NCBI GenBank assembly: GCA_907165135.1
Contig: OU015568.1
Coordinates: forward strand, 8,502,501-8,566,500
Source: Oikopleura dioica
Lineage: Eukaryota; Chordata; Appendicularia; Copelata; Oikopleuridae
Length of the DNA: 64,000 nucleotides
Direction: 5' to 3'
Shown: piece by piece, positions 1 to 13,420 of the stretch
How the letters are laid out: every line of letters begins with the position of its first letter
How positions within the stretch are numbered: the stretch's first letter is position 1
Notes under the pieces: model-generated
Told to the model about the DNA's origin: nothing
Database searches by the model: none
Seen by the model: only the letters and a program-made list of their open reading frames with translations
Program-made: the position numbers and the translations under genes

Positions 1-617
1 TGGTTCTCACTTGCATCCGGGCTTCCACAGTCAGATACATTTTACACGCCTTGGATAAAAGAGGTTGAAATGACATTTTAAAACAAGAAAATGAGTGATT
101 GTTTAAGAAATGTTACAGAACGATGATTGACTTTGGCAAGAATCTCGCAAATAATGCTGACTCACTTGCAGAATGCTTGGGTTTTAAATTAGAAGCTGAA
201 CCTCTTTATATTCCAAAGGTAGAAGGGGTTAACAATCAAGGAGGATCTAAACAAGAATGTAGCCTAAAATCGTCATTGTAAAAACTTGGGAAGAGGAAAA
301 GAAGAAGAAGAGAAAGCAAAAATATCGAAAAAAGAGAAGTCTTTATTTTCAACGATCATGTCATAGACACAGAGTTCATGCAGAAGGTAAGCTAGAAAAT
401 TCATGTTACGGGTGAAAATATTATTTAAGGGCGTGCGATTGATTTACAAATAAATTGGCTAACGGATGAAAGAATAATGAGCAAGATCGAAAACGCTGGT
501 AAACGCGAACAACTATTCCGAAACCTGCAAAAACTGGCAGAGCAGAGCTTCGATTTCGTAAAAATTATTCGATCTTCATCGAAACCTACAGTGCTCCACG
601 TGTCCTGCACAGGTTAA
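1..617 (+). CDS. 3' end of an unidentified multi-exon gene (partial)
   Basis: Four exons stay in one frame from the first base of the window to a TAA at 615-617: 1-63, 108-218, 263-386 and 430-617. They are joined by GT-AG introns of about 42-44 bp (64-107, 219-262, 387-429). The translation starts WFSLASGLPQSDTFYTPW and contains a very basic stretch (EEEKKKKRKQKYRKKR) followed by a helical, charged C-terminus ending VSCTG. I do not recognise the family. An AATAAA lies 66 bases after the stop. The gene faces the Patched-like gene tail to tail. The exon structure is well supported by phase; the function is unknown and the 5' part lies outside the window. Confidence 0.6.
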
Positions 618-682
618 ACTGCAAACTTGCCCAGTACAAAATTGGTCGGAACCGGTGAAATCTAAGCAAACATGTAAAAAAG

Positions 683-688
683 AATAAA
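683..688 (+). terminator. Poly(A) signal of the leftmost gene
   Basis: AATAAA lies 66 bases downstream of the TAA that ends the partial gene, within an A-rich stretch. Confidence 0.5.
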
Positions 689-1103
689 AAAACGAAACCT
701 AGCGATAACCTTTTCGCTAATTTTTGACTGCCGTATATTTGTAAAGTAAGGTTTTCATTTCATTGAGTGTTCTCAATCACTCGGCACTAGAACTATTCCT
801 ACTCGTATTCATTTCTTCTCACTTCCCAAAACTGAGTATCCTGATACTCCTCGTTGTTCTCAAAGTCTTTTCTCTCTCCATGTTTATACTCACACTCGCT
901 ACAGTACATAAAATAAACTAATTCGAAAACTAGAGCTCTGTACATCGGCTTCTATATTTACAGTAACAGGTAGACCAAACGGTAAAGTGTATACAAATAC
1001 AGTAAATAGCAGTAGTTGAGGTAGTTGAAACGCCGGAGGAAAAGCAGTGAACTTTGACTATTTATTTTTCAAGGAATGCGACCTTCTGGAGCTCCATTCT
1101 CCA
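689..1103. other. Convergent intergenic spacer
   Basis: This short spacer lies between two converging genes. The only signal I see is TTTATT at 1061-1066, which reads AATAAA on the minus strand about 40 bases past the stop of the Patched-like gene. Confidence 0.4.
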
Positions 1104-4100
1104 TCACGATAAGCTGGACTCGGAAGTACTAAAAGATTTTTTAATGCTTGATTATAAATGAGCGGCACAGCGACTGTATAATCGATCCTCACCTCAGATC
1201 TCGATCCAGCGAGCTAGAAGTGGCCTCCAAAGGTGGCTCAACAAGATGGAGCGTTTTCTTTGGAGTCACTATCAGCGAATTAAGCACTTTGCGGTCGTCT
1301 TCGCTGAGGTTGATGTTGAATATTTGGTGGCTGACTTTCGCGGCAAAATCGAAAGAGATGACAACTTTTTCTGATCCGATCAAGTGCGCGACCAAGGAGG
1401 AGTTCAACATTGCAACTAGTACGCCGAATGAAAGAGGAGCTCCAAAATAGCTACGAATTTCATTAGAAAAATCGAGAAAAATGAGGGATGTACCTTGAAA
1501 TTGCCGAAAATGGCGAGCAGAGGAGAAAAATCAGCGGACAAAAACAAACAAGAGCCAGGCCAAGTTGAATTTGCGGGGTGTTGATTAATGGAACGTCGAC
1601 TTTGTTCAAGGACAAGAACACCGCCGGGTATAATGAGGCCAGCAAGCACCCAGCCAGAGTGAGCTGATTGAAGGGGATATTACAGAATGAAGTGAGCCCA
1701 ACGACTTGAAATAACGAGACAATCCAAACCGCAACCTACGATAGTTGTCGAAATAAATTACAGTCAGATTCTTTCGCTAATTTGATTTATAATCAACGGG
1801 CTAATAACTCACCGATAGAAACGAGAACATCATATCTGCATGTATAAGACCACCTAAAAACACGCCAAGAATGACGAAGCCGGCATAGGCGGCGATAGTA
1901 GATGGATCGGTCACGTTCTGTAGATATCCGAGCGCGTCGATTTCTGCTCCAGTGAGTTTTGCGTGCTTCATTTCGATAGAGATTCTCTGAAAATAGGAGT
2001 GTCAAAAGTTTTCTCAAATAAAATATGACTTACTTCTTGGAAATCTTTAAAGTCATCCATTTTCAAGCCAAAATCGTTAACAACTAATCGCACAGGCAGT
2101 TTGAGCATTTTCTTCGCATTTCTTTGAAACGGCCTGTAGTCGAGCATTTTATTGAGAGCAGTGGTAGGGCAGTTCTTTAACTTTTCAAGCGGCATCATTG
2201 TGTTTTTCTTCTTGCTGATGATTTCGGAGTAAGACGGAATCCAGCCAAATATTTCAAACTCTGTTTTCAATCTCAATTCGGCGCGGTTCAGATAAATCCA
2301 GGTTGCCAAAAGCGTCTCGTACTCTCCAGATTGGCGATCGAACGTCTTCTCCCTTCTTCCAGTTTTGTTGATAGCGTAGATTAGAATTCTCTCAATGGAC
2401 TCAGTAATATCTGATGCTTTCAAATCTCGACGGACATCTTTCTTTCTTAGACGGTTGACTGCAGCTCTGCATTCCCATTCCGTCACGTCTTCAACGCGGA
2501 CCTTTTCGTCGACCCAGGTCTTGAAGTTGTAAAACCAGAACTCTTTGTCGATCGACATTGATTGATGGAACTGACTTGATGAAGCGATTCGATGAGCATT
2601 CGCCAATTCATCGTGTAAATCGGTCGTTTCGTTGACATCGAGTTCCAGCATCGTTTTATGGACCGGAAAGTACGTTTCTATGAAGACTTGAGAATTTCAT
2701 CAAAATATAAAATCGATTTTTTGGAGAATATGTTCCATTTTAAAGATTCTCTTGAGATTCAAGCCTTTCCTTGGATACGCGCCGCAACATAATTGTGAGA
2801 TGTCTTCGGAATGAAATCGAAATTGCGGACAGAGATGTCGAATCGAAGCGCCAGACCGACTGCAGCCAGGATCGTTATCGAAACAGCAAGGACCACTCTC
2901 ACCGCCGCCCATAATAGCGTGCAGTAGAATTTCGCCCTGTGTGGCAGCATTATTTCTCTAAGATTCCTTTAGCTTCTGCCAGTCAAAAGAAGATATACCT
3001 GGTTCGATTGGACATGTATTTCGAGAGGCGGTGGACCTCGAAGACTTTCGGGACGATGCAAATGATGAAGAACATGAAGAAAATCGACATGATCAAGAAT
3101 TCACTTCCAAAATGCTCGAGCGTCGTGTTAGTTTTCGTCCAGTAAACTAATCCAAGCCCGAAAAGAGAGGACATCGATAAAACGATGGTTGGAAAGGTGT
3201 GGATGAAGATTTCTCCCATAGAAGTGGTATTTTTAGCTCGATACAGGTGACCAAATGTCGCAACGACTCCTAGGATGAGACCACCTGCGATAGATTGAAG
3301 AAGCGGACCACCAACATGCGAGATAAATGGGTCCAATTTCGCCTCAGCGTGAGTTTTCGCCTAAAGAATGATAATGATTTTGGCAATTAGCGAATTTCAA
3401 TGGTATGGGAGCACAATTATTGCACTAGGACTCACAGAAAGCGCGTAGTTGATGATGATGGAGGACCACCCTGTTGTAAAAGATCCAAAAACAAAGAAAT
3501 TCGAAATGGCGAAAATAGCGCTTAACAGAAGAGGGTGACTTAGCCCGGAAACAGCGACGATAAAGTAGACAATCCCGGTTGAAACCATCAAATATGGGGT
3601 CACCGCCAAAAAGCTAGAGTAAAAATAAGATTCTCTCCATTCAAAATCGATATTACCTTTCTTTGATATTCAGATTTTCGAGCTGGACGAAGTTTGGACA
3701 GTAGAAAAACGCATTTTCGTGAGATTCAACCACATTTTCTACATTGTTGAGGAAAGTTTCCAAAAGTTCTGCAGCGAGTTCGGGCGTCCAGAAAACTAAT
3801 GACTTGATGATTAACTCAAAGAGGAATTTATTACCTTGTCGTCCTGCGGAATTTCTCTTCAAGGGCTGATTGCTGAGCGTGTTTGAGTAGAAGTCGTAGA
3901 GAGAGTTTGCCGCCATGAGGTTAATAGTTGTTTGCAGGTATCCTTGATCGTTGATAGTTCTTTCCGTTGAATGAGAGATTCCAACGCTATTGCATGAACT
4001 TGACGATGAGATTCTACGAGATGTCAAGAGCGAATCGTTATCTTCGAAATACTCGTCGATAGAAATCTTTCTCGAGAAGTCAGAGAGGCCTGATAATGAG

Positions 4101-5174
4101 GAGTATCCACAAGGAGTGTCATCAGCCCAAGAAAATTTTCCATCGGTGCCAAGGCAATATTTTTCTCTGTTGTATATCAAAAGATCTTCGCCTTCACTGA
4201 AACAATTGAGGGGCGTGTCGACAATGCATGGAGCCAAATCGTTCTGAAAAAACTGGGAAAATTCGGTATCCAGCTTCGTTGTGAGTTCAATGTCTTCGCT
4301 CAATTTGAAACCAGTTGCTTTGTGACAGAGGCTCTCGATTGTCCATGTTCTTTGCCATTAACATGAGTTGCATTAAAAACTTTAAGATTTACCTTTCAAA
4401 AAAGGAAACAGATGTAGCAAGAACAGCTTGAACCACGGCTTGATGATGTAAAAGTGCCGACTTTGTAATGCCTTCTCTCGAATCGTCCGCATGTGTCATC
4501 ACATTCAGCATAAAATTACCCCACGTTGCGTTGACCCCTGAAATTGACGTGTGGTTCGACTTCCTGTGCTAAGGATCCTTCACTTGACACCTACTGTATT
4601 TAGGAAGGGCCTACTGAAGCCATGATCAAGCCTATTTCTACAGTACTTTCTTCATAACGCAAAATGCATCTCACCTGGGTTAACTTTTTGTTGCCTCGAG
4701 TAGACTATCAATTCGTCATTCTCACAGTACGTTATTGCGACGAGCCCGATTAGGAATGAGAATATGAAGAATACAGAAAACGAGGACTGCCTTTCGATCA
4801 AACTGCCAAGGCGGTACAGAAACTTGTGCCATTGATGCTTCACATCGTACTTTAATCTTCTCTTTTTTGGCTGAGGGATGAGGCACTAGAAAGTTGATAG
4901 AAAAAATTGATCTTATAATACTACATAGGAAATAAATATAGCGAGTAAATACTTTTTCGGAGTTATTTTGCACCAGACTTCGAGAACTATCTTCACATGT
5001 ATATTCAGAATCTGTCTCTGGCATCGTGTCACTGTCGCACCGCGGATAGTCACTGATTCTATCAGTCTCTCTCACACGCTCTTCTCTAGTACGTAAGTCT
5101 TCCTTGCGATTACTCGCATTCTCCTCTATGTTTGCAGTTTTCTCCCCTTCGTTTAGGGGGACTGTTTGGGTCAT
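1104..5174 (-). CDS. Patched-family multipass membrane protein, divergent
   Basis: Spliced exons give a Patched-type architecture: a charged cytoplasmic N-terminus, TM1 near 4800 (FLYRLGSLIERQSSFSVFF), a first ectodomain with CIVDTPLNCFSEGEDLL (Patched has CLIITPLDCFWEGA), a sterol-sensing-like block of TM2-6 (3610-2980), a TM7 exon with FDFIPKTSHNYVAAR (Patched: IVPRETREYDFIAAQ), a second ectodomain with LHDELANAH (Patched: LYDLHRSF), and TM8-12 (1970-1190). Introns are short and phase-consistent. One, 2769-2678, must start with GA. The acidic pair that Patched carries in TM4 (GVGVDD) is TGWSSI here at 3460-3468, and the TM10 glutamate is also absent. Members of this family export sterols or receive Hedgehog. 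With the cation-relay residues missing, transport by the usual mechanism is doubtful. It could be a true Patched or a PTCHD-like paralog. The start at 5174 is the first ATG of the open N-terminal exon. Confidence 0.78.
2678..2769 (-). other. GA-AG intron in the Patched-like gene
   Basis: On the minus strand the exon ends CAAG and the intron begins GAAAGG, ending CATAG. No GT donor keeps the frame between the TM7 exon and the exon starting ACGTACTTTCCG. Splicing in phase 1 joins the conserved VAAR stretch to the next block. Confidence 0.6.
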
Positions 5175-7047
5175 CTTTGTTGAGGGGCTATGTCTAAACT
5201 GGCGTTATTTCTCGAGACCACACGGCCCCACTGGGTGGCAGATTACCACCCAACAGCGTAAAATGGATATTTGCACTTGGTCCTCTCTCTCGTCCGGGGT
5301 GGGCCGGTGATCTTCTCTGTTTTTCCCGTATTTCACCGCACTGGCTTTTTGTCCACTTGGTGGTGAAAATGATTGAGTAGCGCTGGACAAATTCAAAAGA
5401 GGAAAATCTAGCGCGAAATCTCTCAGAGGGCGACGGATGAACCACAAAATGATGGTGCTAATCCTCCAAGTGTTAAAGTAGCTGGATCAGGGCTCAGTCA
5501 CTACGGTAGTGAAATTAATTCCGATAACGCCACCCACGGGCAGAGGAAAACGCCAGAAGAGTCACTGACCACCTACCGATTCTCTTATCTCTTCTCCCAG
5601 AAAGAAAAAAAAAACGTAAAACAAAACCCCTTTGAGAGAGAAAATGCTTGACTTACCCTGAAAGTCACAGCTGTGAGTGCGGGAAAGTGAGGGTAACGCT
5701 CGACATTTCTTTCGCCAGTTCAAAAAAAATCGAGAAAAGATTTCCGCTATCTATAAAGGCAGATGAGCGGATGGTGGCATCATGCCATCGACGAGAACGG
5801 GCCACCCAGAGAGCGCAAATTAATCAACTCTCATAAATTAATAAACTCGCTGATAAAAACACCTTTATGGAAGGAAGTAACTTAGGACTATAAAAATTTC
5901 ATCACTTCCAAAGTTTCAAGTCTCGATTTCTACATCATCACTTTCAAATTTAACAAGCGTAAAAGCGAAAAACATAGAAAATATTTCAAACGCATTTTTA
6001 CGAGTCAATCCGGCCGTCAACTTTCAAAATACTCACGTTTGACGAGTCATTTATCCTTTTCTCCATTCCCACAAGAACCGCGCTTTTTCTCAAAAGCCAA
6101 TATCAATCTGCTTACATTTCTATCTCTCCTTGTCCACAAATGTTAGAGGGAGTCAACGGTGCGAGAAATTTTGTTGATTAATCTGATTTCAATTTTACGA
6201 GCTGGTCTCTCTGTCTGAGGCAGTAGGATTTTTTTCTTTTTCAATTTGTAAAAAAAATGGATCGTCCCACGCTCGACCACCGAGTTCGGGGAGCAATTGT
6301 AAAGATTGAACATCATCAGCGTCTTTTTAGAAAGGGAAATGAACGTCAAGAGGAATTCGGTTTGCATGTTTATCGCATTCCGGAGTTGGGAAGCAATAAG
6401 TGCTCTTGGCTTTTGCGAATCCTGGTGAATTCAGTTACTTGAATTTTTTACGTAGTATTTTGCGAGATTATCAAAATTATGCGAGATTGGTAGTAGAAAT
6501 TTTGTTCCAAATATCAGTCTAACAACAATCCGTGGAGGCTGAGGTCAGGGTCGTCCTTTTGAGGTCAGTTTAGCCAATTTTTTTACTCCTAGACACACTG
6601 AAAGTGCCTACAAGCCTTATTCCGAGGCAGAGTTAGCGACGATACGTCAGTTAAAACATCGGTCCCTGCATTCCTGATCATTCTTATGGTCTGTAGCTAC
6701 AGACCTACAGACTCTGTAGTACTGCTTGTATGAAGAAAGCGTAGTTAATGAAGTTACCTTTTATTGCACATAATATTATGGGAAACAGAGTCGATCTGAT
6801 AAGGATCGTCACCGAAGTGAAGCAGAGTCGCAGACTCTGGCTGGGTCACAAGAAACTGGAACAAGAACTTGAGCAGGAGCATTGCGCCAGAAGAAATAAA
6901 GAAAAAAGAATAGTTAAAATAGTAAAAAATGGTTATCTAAGATCGGGTTGGCCTTTCTCGAGTTCGTCGAAAACAGAACCGGGTTCAGCCGCGCTGGATT
7001 GGAAGAATGATGAGGCTCCAGTGAACTCTGAAAAGAGATTTCAAACG
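5175..7047. other. Intergenic region upstream of the Patched-like gene
   Basis: About 1.9 kb lies between the 3' end of GBF1 and the 5' end of the Patched-like gene, both on the minus strand. It contains only short overlapping open frames with no splice logic or recognisable domains. TTTATT near 6760 is a candidate minus-strand poly(A) signal for GBF1. The rest probably includes the promoter and 5' leader of the Patched-like gene; I see no specific motif that I would call. Confidence 0.4.
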
Positions 7048-10000
7048 CTATCGGAGGAGGGTGGCTTTTTTACCGGGAATATGAGTGGCACTAGACGTCA
7101 CGGGTAAGGGAGCTTGCGAAAGAGTCTTATTTAAATCTGCAATGACTGCAGCTAGAGAGTCGGATCCCGTCAGTGGAGGAGTTGCAGAGCTCGATTCGGA
7201 AACTGGTGGCGCAAGAATTGGTGATTCGAGCTTTGGGATTCCTTGGAGAACGCTTTGGTCGAACAATAAGTTGCCACTTGCGGGTGCGCTCTTGTTTTCT
7301 TCAAGACTGGGTGTGGAAGACGATTCTTGAGGCGTGGGCTCGACGGGCGGACTTTCAGGGCTGGCAACTGTTGGTTCAACTTCGATTGGTTTCGCTTCAA
7401 CAGGGTTTTGCTGGACCTCTGGAGTCGGAGAAGCGACTGGAGAGGCCGCAGCGGGGATCGGGGATGTAACCACAGGTCTTAAGAAATAATAGAACTTGAG
7501 GTTGAAAGAAGCTTACTGTTGATCCGCGAGCATTGGCGCAGCAGCTGCGTAAAGGGGATTAGCAGCGATTCCAATGGTCGTTCCCATGTTATCAGCAGCT
7601 TGGTTCATCGTCAATAAATTTTGATGAGTCATACCAGGAGCTCTTTCAAGTTCTGGAACTGCTGGTGGCATGAGGTGCTCTGGTTGTTGCGTTTCTAAAA
7701 ATAAAATTTGATGAAATGAATGTTTTTGAGGAAATCTACCTTTGAAAAGCTCCTGCTTGAGATTTGGCAGAAAAACGTCGATTCTGTCCCAAGTGACTTG
7801 CCACAGATCGGTGTAACCAGTGTCAGGATTGTGAAAGATTCCAGCGGTATCCATCACCAGAAGCATGTTCTTCAAGCTTTCAGGAATCGCCTCGCACTGG
7901 GAAAAAGATAAAAAAATGCCTCCGAAAAACAGCATACCAGTAAATCTCGATTACCAACGCGCATGTATTTGTCCATAAAGTCTAAAATGGTGAGCCAGCA
8001 TGCTTTGAATGTCGGAGAGGTAAGCAGATCCTTCAGATGTTGAAGAAAGACCTTCGACAAAAGTGAAGCAGCGCGCATTCTGGTCTCGTCCATTGAATTT
8101 GGGTCATGTGGTGAAATGTTTTCTGATTTGTTTTCGTCAGTTATTGACAAAAGAAAAATCTTACCTAATAATCTAGTGAGCAAGGGGAAGAGAACTTTGT
8201 GGAAGCACGCTTCCCATTGAGTGCCATCGAGAACTTGAAGATCTTGAACAAGCAGCGCACTTGATAGGCAATTGAATGCATGCGTTCGGATTCCACGTCG
8301 AATATCGCAGCACATACGGGCGATTCCCTAGAAAAAGATGATTCTAACCCAAGAAGACTGGTAGAAAGCAAACCTCGAGTAGCGGGCACCAACCAGCCTC
8401 CCACAAGTTGTTAATGTCGATTGAATCTTCATTCCAACTTCTGAAAATTCGCCCTGCTCTGGTATGAAGAGTCTGTAGCAACTCAAGAAGTTGCATTGAG
8501 ACTTTTTGATAGTCCTCAGTTGAGGCGGATTCCGTCGTCTTTTCAGATGTGCTACGCTTTCTTCGACTTCGTGATGACTTTTTCGAAGGTGTAAGGTTCT
8601 TGTTTACACCGTTTATCGAAGCTATAAAAATGTGAGAAAGAAAAAAAAGATAAAATGATTGTACCTTCAACAAACGCTCGAATTGTATCGACACAAATTT
8701 CAAAGTTTGCTGGTGTTATATGCGCGGTATCTCGGACGAGGAAAGCAAGGGATTCTGTGGCTCGGATAAGAGCCCTTGGATCATGTGGGCCGACTTCAGT
8801 GTGATAGGCGAGTGAGAACTCATTCTGCCCCTCGGTTGATTCCTAAAGTTTTTGTTTTATAAAATCGGTGCTAAACTTTGAAGTTTGTGAGTGATTAATG
8901 TAAGATGATTTGAAATCTGTTGCTGATTGTTTGATTATCGTATTTGTGAGTTTTAGTAAAATCGACTTGAATCAAGAGGATGCAATTTTTTGAAGAACCC
9001 ATGCGACATTAACGCTTACTTTGTGGAGGCTTTTTTGGCGTACTACTCCGTTCTAAATTTATACTAAGTTTTAGAGCAAATGGGAGACAGAAACAAAGAA
9101 ATTGATTTTGAAATATTACAAAGTAAATTTCAGAATCGCCTGTTCTAAATCCTGCATGCACCCTATGGCGACGCTATTTTTACTATTCAACAGGTAAGAG
9201 AGTAATATATGGCCTCATTACCAATCTGATTGTAGCTTCCGCAGGAGCGTCGTTATCACTTGTGTAGCCGCGATCAGACACGTTGCCTCCTTCAGATTCA
9301 TTATCTGACATCCCCGAAGCTTGGCTCAGGTCTGCTTCAGATCCAGCCCGCGAGTTGTTCAAACTTCGCTGCTCCGCTCCTTCCTCTTCTCCTTGATTTT
9401 CTTCCGCCTTCTCTTTCTTCGATTCAAGCAGCAAACCTGCTCCAGCCGTCTTCAAAAGAAGGAAAATAGTGAACCAGTCTTCTGAGGAATGAATATCCGC
9501 GCCACATTTTTGCAAAAGCTCGTGGAGTCCATAGGCAATTTGTCTGTACAGACGAGGGATGATCTTCGGGCAGACGAGGAGGATGATTTGAAGGGAGTTA
9601 AGGACGGGTTGTTGAAGGTCTTCTCGATGGAGAAGTCGGATGGCCAGTCGAAGAAGTCCCGTGACAGCGCGTTCAAGTAGGAAAGTATGCTCGGTAGCGG
9701 ACGAAATGATGTCAACGAGATGCTGTCTAACCTGGCCCCAGAAGCTCAGAATACGATCTCTATTCTGCACAACGATGCGGAAGAGAACTTCAAGATAGAA
9801 CACTGCAGACTCTTCCGAGTAGTGCGTACCCAATGACTCATGCGTTTCCGCACTGCGCGACGCAATAATGAGCGTTTTCACAAGCTCGTGCAGCGAGTCT
9901 AGCCGAAGGAATTTGGACTCAGTCACGATGTTTTCGGGCTGAAGTTCAATAACGAACTCTCTTGCGAGTTTTAGAGCAGCGTCAGATTCTGACTTAGCGC

Positions 10001-13000
10001 CACCTTCTGCGCCACCTGTGAACATTGAATAAAAGGATGAAAAGACACCGCCGCCTTCTTTTTGTGGCACTTTCGCTTCGTCCCGAACGAGTAAGATTTG
10101 CCCGTCAACAAAGTCTTCTCCGTGAGCCATGTCCTCCGGGAGTAAGTTGCTGCGGAAGAGAGGCAACAACAGATCAAGAATATTTCGCCATCCCTCTCTG
10201 ATAATATCGCCATGCCGATTCGACAAGGTGAAAACTGCCCGAGCAGCTAATCTCGCCTTCGAATTCGTTCCCAGCGATGTAGAGACAATTTCCAGGGCCT
10301 CTGCAGAGGTCGAAAGTTGCGTTTTCTTACAGAGAGTGATGATCAAATTGTCGAAAACGTCGGATTTTCCATAATATGCACTGATTTTTGCGCACTTGCG
10401 GAACCCAGCCACGGCTCGTTGAATGATCGACGGATCGTTTGACCTGTCGAATGCGAAGCCAAGAGCGTGAACAGTCGGCCCCCAAGTAATTTCGAAAAGT
10501 TCAGAGTCGTACATTTGCGGCTTAGGAACTTGAATGTAGATTCCTTCTGGCAATTTTGAGCGCTGCTGGATGGTTGACCAGATCCAGTCGTCTTTTAGTG
10601 AGCCTTTTTGCTCTTCGGCGAGGACGATTTCGTTGTCTCTAATGTTGTTGAAGATCGCTTCGAGCATGTCCTGATCAAAGTCTTTATCGCCGTCGCAACC
10701 GCGAACATTCGACTTGAAGTTTTGAACTTTCATCGGCTCCGCGTTTTTCGCTACGTTCGCATTATGCTGATCTGTGTTCAACATAATCACTGCATAAGCT
10801 AAAACAACGACAGAATCATCATTATGGAAGCAGTTGCCATTAGCTTCATGCCAAGGTCTGGCAAAAGCCTCGAGCAGTCGCTGAATAACTGGTGCTTCGC
10901 CAGGTAATCGGAAAGTATTCAAAAAGCTTCTCAGGCCTTCATCGATCCTCTGGCCGGTAAAATCGAACGTGTCCAAAAACGCCGTCAAGAGTTCACCCGC
11001 GTGCCGACCGGAGATGAATTCCCCAATCTCTTTCTTGCTCAAAGCAGGATTCGTCCGCAACCACTTGGCAATCGCTGGCCAATCTTTTGAACCCATGAGG
11101 CCTTGTTCTTCCAAAAACGCGATGCCCTTCTTCGGCTTTTGATTGAAAAGCTCTGTGCCAGCTGCGAAGAGTTTCTTCTTTTGCTTGATGATCAGAATTT
11201 CCTCGACAGAGGGCTGGTTTGATGAAAATCTTGGAGGAGCACGAGTGCTTACTCGAATTGATCTTGGCGGATTAGATGATTGCTTCTTGAAAGTTTTTTT
11301 CGCGATCATAATTCCACTGTCCAAATTGTACGGGCTAGTGTTCTTTTCCGTGTTACCGTCGGTCTTGCTGTCGGAATTACAGTTTTCCTCGATTGAATCG
11401 ACAAGTGCACAGAGGCCATCAAGACTGATTAGGTTCGTTGAAAGCATGATGTTTCCACTGGTGAACGCTTGTTTTGACAAAAGCTTCATCGTATCTTCGT
11501 ACAAATTACTGCAGTGGCTGTCGCAGTCGTAGTTGAGATAGAGTTCTGTTGCCATTCCAGGCAGATGGAAGAACTGGACAAGACTGTCAAGGATAACCTC
11601 GCGCAGCTCGTAAGAATAGTTGGGGTTTTTGGTGTCTTTGACGATCTCCAACATTCGTTTGAGATATTCCTCGAGCTGATACTTCAGATGAGGCCTCAGA
11701 GCTTCGAAAAGCAGGAGAGATACGCGAAGAGACGAAGCTACCAAAGAAAGCTTATCACATGAGAGCATTTGATACAAATGCTTCGAGATATCATTTTGAA
11801 CGATTTCCAAGAGCTCTGGAATTTCAGAAATGTCATCGCGAGCGACTTCAAGAGCAACCATGATCAAGGAAAGGCCGGTTTTGATCATCAAGTCGGGATT
11901 TTGCCGCTCATGTTGGTCGATGAGCGAGGCGAGAAAAGTGAAAAGGTCGACGACAAGTGGCAAACCATATGGTCTGCTTTCTTCCGTTTCGTCTTCTAGG
12001 AGCGCGCTTGACTCGACGATGACAGGATCGTCTTCTGGATTCGCCATGCCGACCTCAGCAGTGGACATGTTATAGTCCCGGACGACAGGGTCTTCTGTCG
12101 CTTCTTCAGCAGTTTCAATCGCGTTGTCATCGCCTTCTTCTGTCTCATTTAGCTGATCATGACTCTCTTCTTCGATCGACTCTTGTGGCGGCTCCAATGA
12201 CTCGGCAACTGGGGTCTTTACTGGCTCCTCAAGAGCTTCTTCAGGGCTAGAAGCAGCCGTGAGGGAAGATTTTGAACTCAGGCGAGAACGTCTTTCGGAA
12301 ACCCTACGCTTTCCTTTGAATAGTTCGTTCATCCAAATTCCCTTTCTTTTAGCATCTACCCTAGCATCGATGCTCTCCCCTTGTAATTATCCAGTCGAGA
12401 GAACAGAAGCTGAACAACATCGACAAGCGTATGCTCCGCTGTTTTACGTAGCAGTTCAGAGAAAACCATTTGGAAGCAAATTCTGAAACAGGATACCATG
12501 ATTTCTCTGACAGTTTCGTTCGTCAAAAGCTGTCCGATTGGGGTGAGAACAAGAGTTCGAAGGACTTGAATAATCTTCATCAAAACAACTTCATCGTTTG
12601 CAGGAACAGTTCCGCGAAAACGCGCTCTCGTCACACTTTCAGCCAGCCTTTCGACCACTTCAGAACTCTGCGGATGAGCAGGATCGATCAATCCATACGA
12701 GAGAAACTTATTGACGGTGCTAAGAGCGAGACCAGTAATTGGCCCGAGCAAGTCTTCACTTTGGATGACTTCGAAGAACGGAACAAGATAGTCCAGTGGC
12801 TGGATTTCGGATAGGTCTTGGGCTTGATTCAGTTTTAATTTGAGCTCCTGGAATATCTGGATCTGGGGATCTTCGTCCACCTGGGGATCGTGCGAGTCCC
12901 ATCGATTTGCCTAAAGATTTGTTAAACTCTATTCAAGAGTAAAAATTTAATCGATGTGAAAAAATGAAATCAAGGAAGAAATCAAGCAATCAATCAAAAT

Positions 13001-13148
13001 AGTTACCGATCGAAAAGTACCTCCTGAAAGTTTACTATCAATAAATCTAGCTACTGTCTTTCGGTACCTTTTGAAGATCACGCCGTAGGGCAGTGCATAC
13101 TATATTCGCCTCGCCCAAGACTATATATTTCCCTCGGCTTATACTCAT
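7048..13148 (-). CDS. GBF1: GBF1, Golgi brefeldin-A-resistant Arf guanine nucleotide exchange factor
   Basis: This large Sec7-family GEF activates Arf GTPases on cis-Golgi and ER-Golgi membranes. The first exon begins MSISRGKYIVLGEANIVC, matching the GBF1 N-terminus. The DCB domain follows (GPITGLALSTVNKFLSY, SCFRICFQM), then HUS, then the Sec7 domain (about 11130-10600). The Sec7 domain has the catalytic glutamic finger in FRLPGEAPVIQRLLEAF, with the Glu codon at 10896-10898. C-terminal HDS blocks include ITESKFLRLDSL-like and LFPLLTRLLG segments, and the protein ends in a Pro/Ser-rich tail. Exon 3 alone is over 3 kb. The others are separated by short GT-AG introns, apart from one of about 380 bp (near 9222-8843). 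Total length, roughly 1,700 residues, is close to the vertebrate protein. The start at 13148 is set by homology of the first 25 residues; a tiny upst ream ATG-AAA-TGA reading frame overlaps it. An AG acceptor lies 10 bases before the start. Confidence 0.95.
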
Positions 13149-13420
13149 TTCATATTTTCTTAAAGAATAACTTATTAGAATTTATAGATTAGCCAATGCG
13201 TAATTTATTTCATGTCATGTAGAAAGAGTGTAGCAGATAGGTAAACGAACGATTATCTCCTGGCACGAGTGATTTTTGGTGATCCCTCAGTCGGGACAAT
13301 AAATAAGTGATTGTGACATTTGTACAGATAGACATGTAAAGTAGCATTACAGAGGATAGTTTCTCTAGTTGCGTTTTTTCTAAAAGGAGAAATATATGAA
13401 GGGATTCGTAGACTTTCTAC
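13149..13420 (-). promoter_or_regulatory. Short spacer with poly(A) motif and AG acceptor before GBF1
   Basis: On the minus strand the upstream coiled-coil gene stops at 13421. AATAAA is found at 13209-13204, and TTATTCTTTAAG forms a splice acceptor ending at 13159, ten bases ahead of the GBF1 ATG. This order (stop, poly(A) motif, acceptor, start, within 275 bases) is what a trans-spliced downstream operon gene would look like. No leader-RNA evidence is available from sequence alone. Confidence 0.4.
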
